A stretch of DNA of 64,000 nt from Pseudomonas fluorescens (GCF_004683905.1 NZ_CP038438.1:3782001-3846000), one strand, 5' to 3'. Numbered from the stretch's first letter, positions 1 to 8,772 are shown. The notes: generated by a model from the sequence alone, not told the origin. Made by a program: numbers and translations.

Positions 1-170
1 CGAAACCGTGGCGGGTGGAAGACGCCGACACGTTGCTGCCCAAAGGCGCAAAAGCCGTCAGCGAACGCTTGCTCGACGGTGCCACGCCAACCCACGACAA
101 CCAATTCAAACTGACCCTGGTCGAGCGCACGCTCGGCTCGGTGTTGGCGCAAGCGAGGGATGAAGCATGA
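1..170 (+). CDS. FAD-binding subunit of molybdenum hydroxylase, C-terminal end
   Basis: Only the last 55 codons are in the window. The frame runs open from base 3 to a TGA at 168-170 and ends in a Gln/Asp/Ala-rich tail. The visible segment (LLPKGAKAVSERLLDGA, then a long amphipathic stretch) fits the C-terminal CO-dehydrogenase-flavoprotein domain of PaoB/YagS-type subunits, which pass electrons from the molybdopterin subunit to an acceptor through FAD. Its stop overlaps the start of the large-subunit gene (ATGA), so the two are translationally coupled. The identity leans mainly on this arrangement, because the FAD-binding part lies outside the window. Confidence 0.75.
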   Translation, partial: KPWRVEDADTLLPKGAKAVSERLLDGATPTHDNQFKLTLVERTLGSVLAQARDEA

Positions 171-2362
171 AGTTCGACACGCCCGCCACCACCAACCCGA
201 TTGACCAGCTCAAGGTCGTCGGCAAACCCACCGACCGCATCGAAGGCCCGCTGAAAACCAGCGGTCAGGCGCCATATGCCTACGAGCAGCACGAGGCCGT
301 GGCGAATCAGGCTTACGGTTTCATGGTCGGCTCGGCCATCGCCAAGGGCCGCATCAGCCACATCGATCTCGACGCCGCCGAAGCCGCGCCCGGCGTGCTG
401 GCCATCGTCACCGCCGCCAATGCCGGCAAGCTCGGCAAAGGCCAATACAACTCGGCGCCGCTGCTCGCTGGGCCCGAGGTGCAGCACTATCACCAGGCCG
501 TGGCGCTGGTGGTCGCCGAGACCTTCGAACAGGCCCGCGCCGCAGCGCAACTGGTCAAGGTCGATTACGTCGCGGCCAAAGGCGAGTTCGAGCTGGCCAA
601 CGTGCTTGACCAAGGCGTCGAAGACGACGAGTTGCCCGACGTCACCCACGGCGATTTCGACAAAGCCTTCGCCGCTGCGCCGGTGCAGTTCGACCAGACC
701 TACACCACTCCCGATCAGTCCCACGCGATGATGGAGCCGCACGCGACCCTGGCCGCGTGGAAAGGTGATCATCTGACCTTGTGGACCTCCAACCAGATGA
801 TCGCCTGGAGCGTCGGCGACGTCGCCACGACCCTTGGCCTGCCCAAGGAAAACGTGCGCCTGATCTCGCCGTATATTGGCGGCGGCTTCGGCGGCAAACT
901 GTTCATTCGTGCGGACGCAATCCTCGCCGCCCTCGGTGCGCGTCTGGCCAACCGCCCGGTGAAAGTCGCCCTCGCCCGCCCGCAAATGGCCAACAACACC
1001 ACCCATCGCCCGGCCACGATCCAGCGCATTCGGATGGGCGCCACGGCGGACGGCAAGCTCAGCGCCATCGCCCACGAAGGCTGGTCGGGCAACCTCAAGG
1101 ACGGCAAGGTCGAAGTCGCCGCGCAACCGAGCCAGTTGCTTTATGCCGGGGAAAATCGCCGGGTGACCATGCGCCGGGCGCCGCTGGATCTGCCCGAAGG
1201 CAATTCCATGCGCGCGCCGGGTGAAGCACCGGGGCTGATGGCGCTGGAGATCGCCATGGACGAAATGGCCGAGCAGCTCAAGCTCGATCCGGTGCAGTTC
1301 CGCATCCTCAATGACACCCAGGTTGATCCGGTGAAGACCGAGCGTCCGTTCTCCCAGCGGCGCCTGATCGAATGCTTGCAGACCGGTGCCGAGAAATTCG
1401 GCTGGAACCAGCGCAATGCTACTCCCGGCAGCCGTCGCGAAGGTCGCTGGCTGATCGGCATGGGCGTCGCCGCCGCGTTTCGCAACAACCTGCTGCTGAA
1501 GTCCGGCGCCCGGGTGCGGCTGGAGCGCGACGGCAAGGTCACGGTGGAAACCGACATGACCGATATCGGCACCGGCAGCTACACGATCATTGCGCAGACC
1601 GCGGCCGAGATGATGGGCGTGGACCTGGCGGACGTCAGCGTGCATCTGGGGGATTCGACCTTCCCGGTATCGTCCGGCTCCGGTGGCCAGTTCGGCGGCA
1701 ACTGCTCGACTGCCGGGGTGTATGCCGCGTGCATGAAACTGCGTGAAGCGGTGGCGACGAAGCTGGGCATGAGCGGTAGTGATGTCGAGTTCGCCGACGG
1801 TCAGGTGCGCGCCGGCGGCAAGACCCTGCCGCTGCGTGATGCGGCAAAAGATGGCGTGGTCGAGGCCGAGGACAGCATCGAGTTCGCCGACCTCGCCAAG
1901 CAGTATCAGCAATCGACTTTCGGCGCGCATTTCGTGGAGGTTGCGGTGGATGCAGCGACCGGCGAAGTCCGCGTGCGGCGCATGCTCGCGGTGTGCGCGG
2001 CGGGACGGATTCTCAACCCGAAAGCCGCACGCAGCCAGGTGATCGGCGCGATGACCATGGGCGTCGGCGCGGCGTTGATGGAAGAGCTGGCGGTGGACAA
2101 GCGGCTGGGCTTTTTCGTCAATCACGATCTGGCCGGATACGAGGTGCCGGTGCATGCCGACATCCCGCATCAGGAGGTGATTTTCCTCGATGAGACCGAT
2201 CCGATTTCATCGCCGATGAAAGCCAAGGGTGTGGGGGAACTGGGGATTTGCGGCGTGAGCGCGGCGGTAGCGAATGCGATCTACAACGCCACCGGGGCGC
2301 GGGTGCGTGAGTATCCGATTACGCTGGACAAGATCCTCGATTCGTTGCCGGAGATGACCTGA
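167..2362 (+). CDS. Xanthine dehydrogenase/aldehyde oxidase family molybdopterin-binding subunit (PaoC/YagR-like)
   Basis: Large catalytic subunit of a three-part molybdenum hydroxylase. Such enzymes oxidise aldehydes or N-heterocycles with water as oxygen donor. The 731-aa length matches PaoC/YagR (about 730 aa) rather than full XdhB (about 780-800). A small N-terminal domain (residues ~20-140) is followed by the Mo-cofactor domains, with a GGGFGGK cofactor loop near residues 238-244 and the GVGELG motif near 688-693 that carries the catalytic glutamate. The start overlaps the stop of the FAD subunit (ATGA). The periplasmic PaoABC enzyme is exported through a Tat signal on its small subunit, which lies outside this window. 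Substrate cannot be read from sequence; aromatic or aliphatic aldehydes are the best guess. Confidence 0.88.
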   Translation: MKFDTPATTNPIDQLKVVGKPTDRIEGPLKTSGQAPYAYEQHEAVANQAYGFMVGSAIAKGRISHIDLDAAEAAPGVLAIVTAANAGKLGKGQYNSAPLLAGPEVQHYHQAVALVVAETFEQARAAAQLVKVDYVAAKGEFELANVLDQGVEDDELPDVTHGDFDKAFAAAPVQFDQTYTTPDQSHAMMEPHATLAAWKGDHLTLWTSNQMIAWSVGDVATTLGLPKENVRLISPYIGGGFGGKLFIRADAILAALGARLANRPVKVALARPQMANNTTHRPATIQRIRMGATADGKLSAIAHEGWSGNLKDGKVEVAAQPSQLLYAGENRRVTMRRAPLDLPEGNSMRAPGEAPGLMALEIAMDEMAEQLKLDPVQFRILNDTQVDPVKTERPFSQRRLIECLQTGAEKFGWNQRNATPGSRREGRWLIGMGVAAAFRNNLLLKSGARVRLERDGKVTVETDMTDIGTGSYTIIAQTAAEMMGVDLADVSVHLGDSTFPVSSGSGGQFGGNCSTAGVYAACMKLREAVATKLGMSGSDVEFADGQVRAGGKTLPLRDAAKDGVVEAEDSIEFADLAKQYQQSTFGAHFVEVAVDAATGEVRVRRMLAVCAAGRILNPKAARSQVIGAMTMGVGAALMEELAVDKRLGFFVNHDLAGYEVPVHADIPHQEVIFLDETDPISSPMKAKGVGELGICGVSAAVANAIYNATGARVREYPITLDKILDSLPEMT

Positions 2363-2520
2363 GCAACCTGGAAAAGCCCCTCACCCTAACCCTCTCCCAG
2401 AGGGAGAGGGGACTGACCGAGTTGTCTTATGGGATGCGCCGACATGAGAGGTCGTGTCAATTATGGACTCAGCGTAGTGCTCACAGACATCCCCCAATCG
2501 GCCCCCTCTCCCTCCGGGAG

Positions 2521-3805
2521 TGTATGTACCGGAGACATGGTGGACAGGTGTTCGGAGACATGGTGGACACTTTTTAATAGACACATTGCTCATCGCCAAG
2601 GAGATGACCTGTGTCTTGGGAAGAGGTGTCCACCGTGCAACTTCGCTCGGAATTCGTGTTTTTGGCTCGGCAAGAGGGGGCCAATATTCGGCTGCTTTGC
2701 CGTCGATTCAATATCAGTCCAAGCACTGCTTACAAATGGCTAAACAGGTTTGAAGCCTCAGGTGTTGAGGGATTGATCAACCAGTCTCGGCGACCGAAAA
2801 CGTCACCCAAACGCTGTGTTGATGAGGTTGAGCAGCAGATTCTGACCGTGAGTCAGGAGTACGCGGCTTGGGGCGCTCGCAAGCTCAAGCGCGTGTTGGA
2901 AGACAACGGCGCAGTGATGCCTTCTGTCAGCACCGTGCATGCGGTTTTAAAGCGTCACTCGCGCGTTGATCCAAAGGCCGCTGAGATCAAGCCATTTATC
3001 CGGTTCGAGCATGAAGCTCCCAATGATCTTTGGCAGATGGACTTCAAGGGCCATATCAGCTTGGGCCAGGGCCGTTGCCATCCGTTGACGATACTGGACG
3101 ATCATTCACGGTTTTCGCTGTGCATCGCTGCGTGCGCGAACGAGCAGCGCCAAACCGTTCAGGAGCATCTAATCCGGACCTTTCGGCGCTACGGCCTGCC
3201 TTTGCGCATGACGATGGACAACGGTTCGCCTTGGGGTGACCAGACAGGTGTTTATACCGCACTGGAGATCTGGCTGATGAGCCAAGGCATCAAGGTCGGC
3301 CACTCCCGACCTTATCATCCGCAGACCCAAGGAAAGCTGGAGCGCTTTCACCGCAGCCTTAAAAGCGAAGTTCTGCAAGGCCAGTTGTTCATCGATCTCG
3401 ATGGCGCGCAACGAGCGTTTGATAGCTGGCGTGATATTTACAACCAGAAGCGCCCGCATCAGGCGCTGGACATGCAGGTTCCTGCGGCCCGCTACAGCAG
3501 TAGTCCACGGGAATATCAGGAGCAACCCGCGGCGCCGGAGTACAACGATGGCGATGTGATCAGGAAGGTTCAGGTGAAGGGCGAGATCTACTGGGGAAAC
3601 CGTGAATACACAGTCGGAAAGGCTTTTCACGGGAGGTCAGTAGCTATCCGGGAAACGACGGAGGATGGCATCCACGATGTCTACTGGGGTAAACATCGTA
3701 TAGCCAAAATCGACTTGAACTTGCAGATTGTCACAGCAGGTAAGAAGATCTAAAACCGTCCACCATGTCTCCGAACATGTGTCCACCATGTCTCCGGTAC
3801 ATACA
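2521..3805 (+). mobile_element. IS481-family insertion sequence, complete, with 5-bp target duplication
   Basis: The element is 1285 bp and bounded by perfect 26-bp terminal inverted repeats that begin TGTATGTACCGGAGACATGG and end with the reverse complement. Each end also holds a second inner copy of a 16-bp subterminal motif (CGGAGACATGGTGGAC; inner copies near 2552-2568 and 3758-3773), which probably binds transposase. The flanking GGGAG at 2516-2520 and 3806-3810 is a target-site duplication. Intact ends, duplication and reading frame suggest a recent and possibly still active insertion. Confidence 0.9.
2611..3753 (+). CDS. IS481-family DDE transposase
   Basis: The single gene of the element, 380 aa, with a GTG start preceded by AAGGAG. 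The N-terminal helix-turn-helix (residues ~10-55, with RLLCRRFNISPSTAYKWLNR) is the LacI/Hin-like DNA-binding region of this family. The integrase core (~120-290) shows the DDE residues in the contexts WQMDFKGH, TMDNGSPWG and KLERFHRSLKSE. A C-terminal tail of about 80 residues follows. The frame is uninterrupted, so the protein should be functional. It catalyses cut-and-paste or copy-type transposition at the terminal repeats described for the element. Confidence 0.93.
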   Translation: MSWEEVSTVQLRSEFVFLARQEGANIRLLCRRFNISPSTAYKWLNRFEASGVEGLINQSRRPKTSPKRCVDEVEQQILTVSQEYAAWGARKLKRVLEDNGAVMPSVSTVHAVLKRHSRVDPKAAEIKPFIRFEHEAPNDLWQMDFKGHISLGQGRCHPLTILDDHSRFSLCIAACANEQRQTVQEHLIRTFRRYGLPLRMTMDNGSPWGDQTGVYTALEIWLMSQGIKVGHSRPYHPQTQGKLERFHRSLKSEVLQGQLFIDLDGAQRAFDSWRDIYNQKRPHQALDMQVPAARYSSSPREYQEQPAAPEYNDGDVIRKVQVKGEIYWGNREYTVGKAFHGRSVAIRETTEDGIHDVYWGKHRIAKIDLNLQIVTAGKKI

Positions 3806-3833
3806 GGGAGAGGGCTGGGGTGAGGGAACCGCG

Positions 3834-4310
3834 TCACTCGGATCGCAAATACTGCTCAGCACTCACCTGCTCCATCCACTCCACCACTTCACCGTCCAGC
3901 ACTTCGGCAATCGCAATGTGCGTCATCGCCGTGGTCGGCGCGGCGCCATGCCAGTGCTTCACCTGCGGCGCGATCCACACCGTATCGCCGGGACGGATCT
4001 GTCGAACCGGCTGACCCCACTCTTGAACAAAACCTGAACCGGCGGTGACGATCAGCGTCTGACCCAACGGATGGCTGTGCCACGCCGTGCGTGCGCCGGG
4101 TTCGAAGGTCACCGTGGCGCCGCTGACACGCGCGGCATCGCTGCCCTTGAACGGCGCGTCAACACGCACAGTGCCGGTGAACCAGTCTGCCGGGCCTTGG
4201 GCCGAGGGTTGCGAGCCGTTGGGAGTGACAATGACGCGCGGGGATTCGTTGGCCTGGGCCTCACCCGCCAGTAAGGACAGGGTCAGTGCAGAAGCGGCAA
4301 TCGGGTTCAT
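3834..4310 (-). CDS. Exported cupin-domain protein
   Basis: A 158-aa protein with an N-terminal signal peptide (hydrophobic residues ~5-16, cleavage likely after EAQA) and one RmlC-like cupin barrel (~55-140). Cupin motif 1 is visible as WHSHPLGQTLIV and motif 2 as PGDTVWIAPQVKHWHG; their histidines are expected to bind a metal. Closest in layout to small secreted (R)-mandelonitrile-lyase-like/carboxymuconolactone-associated cupins, but no reaction can be assigned. It is divergent from the LysR regulator that starts 97 bp away, which commonly means control by that regulator. Confidence 0.75.
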   Translation of the reverse strand: MNPIAASALTLSLLAGEAQANESPRVIVTPNGSQPSAQGPADWFTGTVRVDAPFKGSDAARVSGATVTFEPGARTAWHSHPLGQTLIVTAGSGFVQEWGQPVRQIRPGDTVWIAPQVKHWHGAAPTTAMTHIAIAEVLDGEVVEWMEQVSAEQYLRSE

Positions 4311-4407
4311 GGCGATGGTCTCCGGTGATCAATAGCCGCACTTTACCGAGCCGTACTCTTCAGATAATCGACTAGAATTCGAAAAAACTTATGCAGGACA
4401 CTCATCA

Positions 4408-5301
4408 ATGCTTCGAGAAAACGCCAGTGACCTGCTCGCCTTCCTCGCCGTGGCCCGCGAGCGCAGCTTCACCAAAGCCGCGGCCAGACTCGGCGTCTCG
4501 CAATCGGCGCTCAGCCATACCATCCGCGCCCTTGAGGCGCGTCTGGGCCTGCGCCTGCTGACCCGCACCACGCGCAGCGTCTCACCCACCGAGGCTGGCG
4601 AACATTTACTGCAGACCATCGGCCCGCGCTTCGAAGAGATCGAACAGGAACTGGCGGCCCTGAGCAACCTGCGCGAAACCCCGGCCGGCCGGATCCGCAT
4701 CAGCGCCACCGACCATTCGCTGAACTGGCTGCTGCGCCCGGTGCTCAAGGAATTCCTGCCCCAGTACCCGGACATCGCCGTCGAGGTGATCTGCGATTAC
4801 GGTTTCGTCGACATCGCCGGACAAGGCTTCGACGCCGGCATTCGGCTGGGCGAAGACGTGGCCCAAGGCATGATCGCCACCCGCATCGGCCCGGACATGC
4901 GCATGGCGGTGGTCGGCTCGCCGGCCTATTTCGCCAACCGTACACACCCGCAAACGCCAAGAGATTTGACTGACCACGCCTGCAACAACCTGCGTCTGCC
5001 CACCAACGGCGGGCTGTACACCTGGGAATTCGAAAAGGGTGACGAAAGCCTCAAGGTACGAGTGTCCGGGCAAGTCACGCTGAATGGCGTCTACCCGCTA
5101 CTCGACGCCGCAGTCGACGGTTTCGGCCTCAGCTACATTCCGGAAAACATCGTCGCGCCGTATCTGGCCGACGGGCGTCTGGTGCAAGTGCTGGCAGACT
5201 GGTGCCCGACGTTTGCCGGTTACCACCTGTACTACCCGAGCCGACGGCAGGCGGCGCCGGCGTTCGCGTTGTTGGTGGAGGCGTTGCGGTATCGCGGTTG
5301 A
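4408..5301 (+). CDS. LysR-family transcriptional regulator
   Basis: A 297-aa regulator with a winged helix-turn-helix at residues ~5-64 (FTKAAARLGVSQSALSHTIRALEARLG) and a periplasmic-binding-like effector domain from ~90 to 295. Length and layout are typical for the family. The gene is divergent from the exported cupin gene and converges on the aldo/keto reductase, with only 4 bp between stops. By the usual LysR logic, it probably autoregulates and controls the cupin from the 97-bp shared intergenic region. The effector is unknown. The subfamily resembles regulators annotated as controlling small oxidoreductases. Confidence 0.9.
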   Translation: MLRENASDLLAFLAVARERSFTKAAARLGVSQSALSHTIRALEARLGLRLLTRTTRSVSPTEAGEHLLQTIGPRFEEIEQELAALSNLRETPAGRIRISATDHSLNWLLRPVLKEFLPQYPDIAVEVICDYGFVDIAGQGFDAGIRLGEDVAQGMIATRIGPDMRMAVVGSPAYFANRTHPQTPRDLTDHACNNLRLPTNGGLYTWEFEKGDESLKVRVSGQVTLNGVYPLLDAAVDGFGLSYIPENIVAPYLADGRLVQVLADWCPTFAGYHLYYPSRRQAAPAFALLVEALRYRG

Positions 5302-5305
5302 CCGC

Positions 5306-6265
5306 CTACCCCAGCAGCGCAATCAACTGATGCCGCTGCGCATCGGTGAGCATCGGCCCGAATCCGGCGCCAGCGTTGTCGGCCATGTAGCGCGGATTGC
5401 CGGTGCCGGGAATCACGCAAGTCACCGCCGGGTGCGACAGCAAAAATTTCAGCACCAGTTGTGCCCAGCTGTTGACCTGCACGTCCGAGACCCAGGCCGG
5501 CAACGGCTTGACCTTGAGACGGGCGAGCAACCCGCCGCCGCCAAAAGGCCGATTGCAGATCACCGCCACCCCGCGTTCACGGCACAGCGGCAGAATGCGT
5601 TTCTCCACGCCACGGTCATCGAGGGCGTAGTTGATTTGCAAAAAATCCAGTTGCTCGGCCTTGAGCACTGCTTCGACTTCATCGTAGGCCGACGGCGTGT
5701 AATGGGTGATGCCGATGTAGCGAATGCGCCCCTGTTCTTTCCATTCGCGCAGGATTGGCAGATGGCTCTGCCAGTCCAGCAGATTGTGGATCTGCATCAG
5801 GTCGATGCGTTCGGTGCGCAGCAGACGGAAGGACTGCTCCATCTGCGCGATGCCCTCCTTGCGCCCGCGGGTCCAGACCTTGGTCGCCAGAATTGCCGGC
5901 GAGCGCGGTTCGTGGATCGATAGCAGCTCGCCAGTGGTTTGCTCGGCGCGGCCATACATCGGCGAGCTGTCGATCAACGTGCCACCCTTTTTGAACAGCT
6001 CGTCGAGCACTGCTGGCAATAGCTTATAAGCCGGATCGCCGGGAGCAACGTCAAAGCCGCGATAAGTGCCCACGCCCACCATGGGCAACAGCTCGGAGCT
6101 GGAAGGGATGGCGCGGGTCTGCATGGTCTGGTCTCCTGCCTGGCTCGGCGAAGTGGCAGTCGGCGTGATGGCAGTGGCCAACGCCCGGTCAAAGGTCAGG
6201 ACCGCCGAAACCCCGGCAGCCAGCGTGAGCAAGCGGCGACGGGAGCAACCCTCAGTGTGGCTCAT
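5306..6265 (-). CDS. Tat-exported aldo/keto reductase
   Basis: A 319-aa NADPH-dependent oxidoreductase of the AKR fold. The N-terminus carries a twin-arginine export signal (SRRRLLTLAAGVSAVLTF, residues ~8-25), so the enzyme is predicted to fold in the cytoplasm and act in the periplasm. The barrel (~50-315) shows catalytic contexts IDSSPMYG (Asp, Tyr), LATKVWT (Lys) and QIHNLLDW (His). Substrate unknown. It is transcribed towards the LysR gene. The ATG with downstream RR motif fixes the start; later starts would remove the signal. Confidence 0.87.
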   Translation of the reverse strand: MSHTEGCSRRRLLTLAAGVSAVLTFDRALATAITPTATSPSQAGDQTMQTRAIPSSSELLPMVGVGTYRGFDVAPGDPAYKLLPAVLDELFKKGGTLIDSSPMYGRAEQTTGELLSIHEPRSPAILATKVWTRGRKEGIAQMEQSFRLLRTERIDLMQIHNLLDWQSHLPILREWKEQGRIRYIGITHYTPSAYDEVEAVLKAEQLDFLQINYALDDRGVEKRILPLCRERGVAVICNRPFGGGGLLARLKVKPLPAWVSDVQVNSWAQLVLKFLLSHPAVTCVIPGTGNPRYMADNAGAGFGPMLTDAQRHQLIALLG

Positions 6266-6377
6266 GCGGGTTCCCCTGCTGCGTGAATCTGTTGCACGTT
6301 ATGTGCGACGGCTGCCGGCCCGATTCGCTGGACTACACTGCGACTGCGAACACCCGCGCCCCGTTAAAGTTAGTCGA

Positions 6378-7151
6378 ATGTCCAGAAAACTGATGTCACT
6401 CGTCGCCTTGCTCATCGCCCTCTACCTGTTGCTGTGCGGGGCGCTGTTCATTTTTCAGCGCTCGCTGATCTATTTCCCCCAGCCTGACAACGCCGTGACT
6501 ACGGAAGATTCGCGGCTGAAACTGGCGATGCCGGAGGCCGATGTCTGGGTGACCACGCGCGCGCATGCCGGGCCAAAAGCGCTGATCTACTTTGGCGGCA
6601 ATGCCGAGGATGTGTCGCGCAATCTGCCGTCGTTCAGTGAGGCTTTTCCCGACTACGCGGTGTTTTTGCTGAACTACCGGGGCTTCGGTGGCAGCGGCGG
6701 CTCACCTTCGGAAGAAGCGATTGCCGAAGATGCGTTGGCGCTGTTCGATCAGGTGTACGCCAGCCATCCAAAGATTGCCGTGATCGGGCGCAGCCTGGGT
6801 TCCGGGGTGGCGGCGCGGCTGGCGAGTCAGCGTCCGGCGGAGATATTGATTCTGGTGACGCCGTACAACAGCCTCGAAGACATCGCCGTCCGCCAATATC
6901 CGTGGCTGCCGGTGAAATGGCTGCTGAAGGATCGCTTCGAGTCGGGCCGCTATGCCGCGCACATTCGCGTGCCGACGTTGCTGTTGGCGGCCAGCGATGA
7001 CGAAGTGATTCCACGAGACAGTACGCAACGGCTGCTGACGCATTTCCCCAAAGGCGTGGCGACGCTGCGGGTGGTGCCGGATTCGGGGCACAACTCGATT
7101 TCCGAGCGGGTGCAGTATCTGCAGTGGATGCAGGAAGTGCTTGATCGCTGA
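6378..7151 (+). CDS. Membrane-anchored alpha/beta hydrolase (YfhR/Bem46-like)
   Basis: A 257-aa protein. The chosen ATG at 6378 gives an N-terminal transmembrane anchor (residues ~6-28, VALLIALYLLLCGALFIF) typical of this family; the frame is open further upstream but without features. The hydrolase core follows, with the nucleophile elbow IGRSLGSGVAARL (Ser near residue 140), an acidic residue in AASDDEVIP and the catalytic His in DSGHNSI. Bem46-type hydrolases face the periplasm or membrane surface; their natural substrates are poorly known. The gene is monocistronic and followed by a REP pair. Confidence 0.83.
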   Translation: MSRKLMSLVALLIALYLLLCGALFIFQRSLIYFPQPDNAVTTEDSRLKLAMPEADVWVTTRAHAGPKALIYFGGNAEDVSRNLPSFSEAFPDYAVFLLNYRGFGGSGGSPSEEAIAEDALALFDQVYASHPKIAVIGRSLGSGVAARLASQRPAEILILVTPYNSLEDIAVRQYPWLPVKWLLKDRFESGRYAAHIRVPTLLLAASDDEVIPRDSTQRLLTHFPKGVATLRVVPDSGHNSISERVQYLQWMQEVLDR

Positions 7152-7177
7152 TAGCCGATTATTGCGTTGGCTGAACT

Positions 7178-7253
7178 GGCCCCTTCGCGAGCAGGCTCGC
7201 TCCCACAGAGGTACGCATTGCCAAGGTGGGAGCGAGCTTGCTCGCGAAGACGC
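7178..7253. repeat. REP doublet (inverted pair)
   Basis: Two inverted copies of the Pseudomonas REP core (TTCGCGAGCAGGCTCGCTCC and its complement) are separated by about 20 bases, immediately downstream of the hydrolase gene. Confidence 0.85.
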
Positions 7254-7414
7254 CAGTGCAGACAGCACAAAGTCCGGCTCGCCCCCCCCCTGAATCACCC
7301 CACAAAAAAGCCAGGTGGCCAGCATGAACCAAGTGCAAAAAGCCCAGTCCTAGTGGCGCCGTATTCCGCGGCTGCCCACTTCAGCACTGTCCTTTTCCCT
7401 GAGTCTGCCGTCCC

Positions 7415-8281
7415 ATGCGCCATGTCGTTCGCTCATCACGCTTCGTTTCGCTGTGCCTGCTGATCCTTGCCCCACTGTTCACCGAGACCTCCCACGCCAG
7501 CGAGGAGCGGCAACTCGTGGCCGCGATCAACGACTATCGCGCCCATCCGCAACGCTGCGACCGCCGCCCGGCCCAGCGCCTGGCGCCACTGTCGCTGAAA
7601 TCGAATCTGGCGCTACCGATCGGCTATGGCTACGGCGGTGGCTTGCGCGAAAGATTGAAGTCTTCGGGGTATTCGGCGGTGGCGGTACGCAGTATCCGCA
7701 TCATTGGGGCCGGGGATGCCGAGGAAGCCTTTGAGCAGTTACAAGACAGCCACTGCAGCGCGCTGCTTGACGCCCAGTACGCCGACATCGGCGTCAGCCG
7801 CTCCCGTGGTGAATGGCAAGTGGTGCTGGCGCAACCGGTGCTCGACAGTCGCGTCGGCGACAACCGCAGCGTCGGCAAGGCCCTGCTCGCCGAAGTCAAC
7901 GCCGCCCGGGCACGCCCCCGGATGTGCGGGCGCCAACGCTTTGCCGCCGCCCGCCCCCTGAGCTGGAACCCGGCGCTGGGCGCCGCCGCACAAGGCCACA
8001 GCAAAGCCATGGCCTACGGCAACTACTTCGCCCATCGCGACCCGGACGGCGACCTGCCGGCGGATCGCGCCCGGGCGGCGGGTTATCGGGGACGGCAGAT
8101 CGGCGAAAACATCGCCGCCGGGCAGAGCTCACCGGGCAAGGCGATGGCCGGATGGCTGGCCAGCCCCGGGCACTGTGCCAACCTGATGAACCCGATGTTC
8201 ACTCAGGTCGGTGCCGGGTTCGCCAGTGAGGCGCGCAGTGATGAGGGGGTTTACTGGACGATGGTGTTTGGTGCGCCTTGA
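7415..8281 (+). CDS. Secreted CAP-domain (SCP/PR-1/YkwD-like) protein
   Basis: A 288-aa protein with a signal peptide (hydrophobic residues ~8-22, cleavage near SHA-SEE) and a C-terminal CAP domain (~150-285). The domain shows SWNPALGAAAQGHSKAMA, the FAHRDPDG segment, IGENIAAGQ and a final GHCANLMNPMFTQVGAG motif, all characteristic of bacterial YkwD-like proteins. The N-terminal ~110 residues also begin like a partial CAP helix (LVAAINDYRAHPQRCD) and may be a degenerate second domain. The biochemical role of bacterial CAP proteins is unclear. Confidence 0.85.
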   Translation: MRHVVRSSRFVSLCLLILAPLFTETSHASEERQLVAAINDYRAHPQRCDRRPAQRLAPLSLKSNLALPIGYGYGGGLRERLKSSGYSAVAVRSIRIIGAGDAEEAFEQLQDSHCSALLDAQYADIGVSRSRGEWQVVLAQPVLDSRVGDNRSVGKALLAEVNAARARPRMCGRQRFAAARPLSWNPALGAAAQGHSKAMAYGNYFAHRDPDGDLPADRARAAGYRGRQIGENIAAGQSSPGKAMAGWLASPGHCANLMNPMFTQVGAGFASEARSDEGVYWTMVFGAP

Positions 8282-8310
8282 TTCGCTTGAGAGCTTTTCA
8301 GTGACGCTAC

Positions 8311-8398
8311 TGGCCCCTTCGCGAGCAAGCCCGCTCCCACACTGGATCTGTGTTGTTCACAAATCCATGTGGAAGCGGGCTTGCTCGCGAAGAGGCCG
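8311..8398. repeat. REP doublet (inverted pair)
   Basis: Inverted REP cores (TTCGCGAGCAAGCCCGCTCC and complement) with a ~35-base centre downstream of the CAP-protein gene. The second arm has one extra base difference (GGAAGCGGGC), so the pair is slightly decayed. Confidence 0.85.
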
Positions 8399-8530
8399 GG
8401 ACACCTCAATCGCTTGCGCCGCCTCCCGGTTCAGTCCAGTTCGGTGGGATGCGAGAAGTTACAGCGCAATAGAAACAGTTGCGCCTTTCGACAAAAAGGG
8501 CGCTGGAGTCTGGTGTAAAACGACCGGGGT

Positions 8531-8614
8531 TCAGACCGGAGAAATCGTCGCAAGCATTCCGATCAGAATGGTCAACGTCAGAAACCCACCCAGGAAAATC
8601 GCCATCTTGTTCAT
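8531..8614 (-). CDS. Predicted 27-aa single-pass membrane microprotein
   Basis: A very short frame that ordinary gene calling skips. ATG at 8614 is preceded by AAGGAG with 6-base spacing, and 27 codons end in TGA. The product, MNKMAIFLGGFLTLTILIGM followed by LATISPV, has a Lys near the N-terminus and one hydrophobic helix of about 20 residues, the standard shape of bacterial small membrane proteins. It lies alone between the CAP gene and the NTF2-like gene. Function unknown; the strong ribosome-binding site is the main support. Confidence 0.6.
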   Translation of the reverse strand: MNKMAIFLGGFLTLTILIGMLATISPV

Positions 8615-8748
8615 GCTGCTCTCCTTAATGTTGAGCTCGCGGTGCACCGGGCGCTTCGGGATGAAGGGCTGCCGCGGGTGACCGAATTGCCGGGCTATTC
8701 TGAGCGCCTGACTGAGCCGGTTACAGAGGCAGATCCAACAGAAAAATA

Positions 8749-8772
8749 CGGATCAGATGCCCATCTGATCCG
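8749..8772. promoter_or_regulatory. 24-bp palindrome upstream of the NTF2-like gene
   Basis: Arms of 11 bp (CGGATCAGATG / CATCTGATCCG) around a 2-base CC centre, 112 bp before the NTF2-like start. No T-run follows on either side, so it looks more like a dimeric protein-binding site than a terminator. The rest of 8615-8883 shows no gene. Confidence 0.45.

Larger units (their letters stand above)
2377..3827. repeat. Intergenic inverted-repeat element split by the IS481-type insertion
   Basis: The left arm at 2377-2413 (CCCTCACCCTAACCCTCTCC followed by its own partial inversion) and the right arm (2503-2520 continued at 3806-3827) are complementary, of the kind of CCTCTCCC-rich intergenic repeat common in Pseudomonas. 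Removing 2521-3805 and one GGGAG copy restores a continuous arm reading CCTCCGGGAGAGGGCTGGGG. The repeat therefore predates the insertion. About 90 bases of unassigned sequence lie between the arms. Confidence 0.7.
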
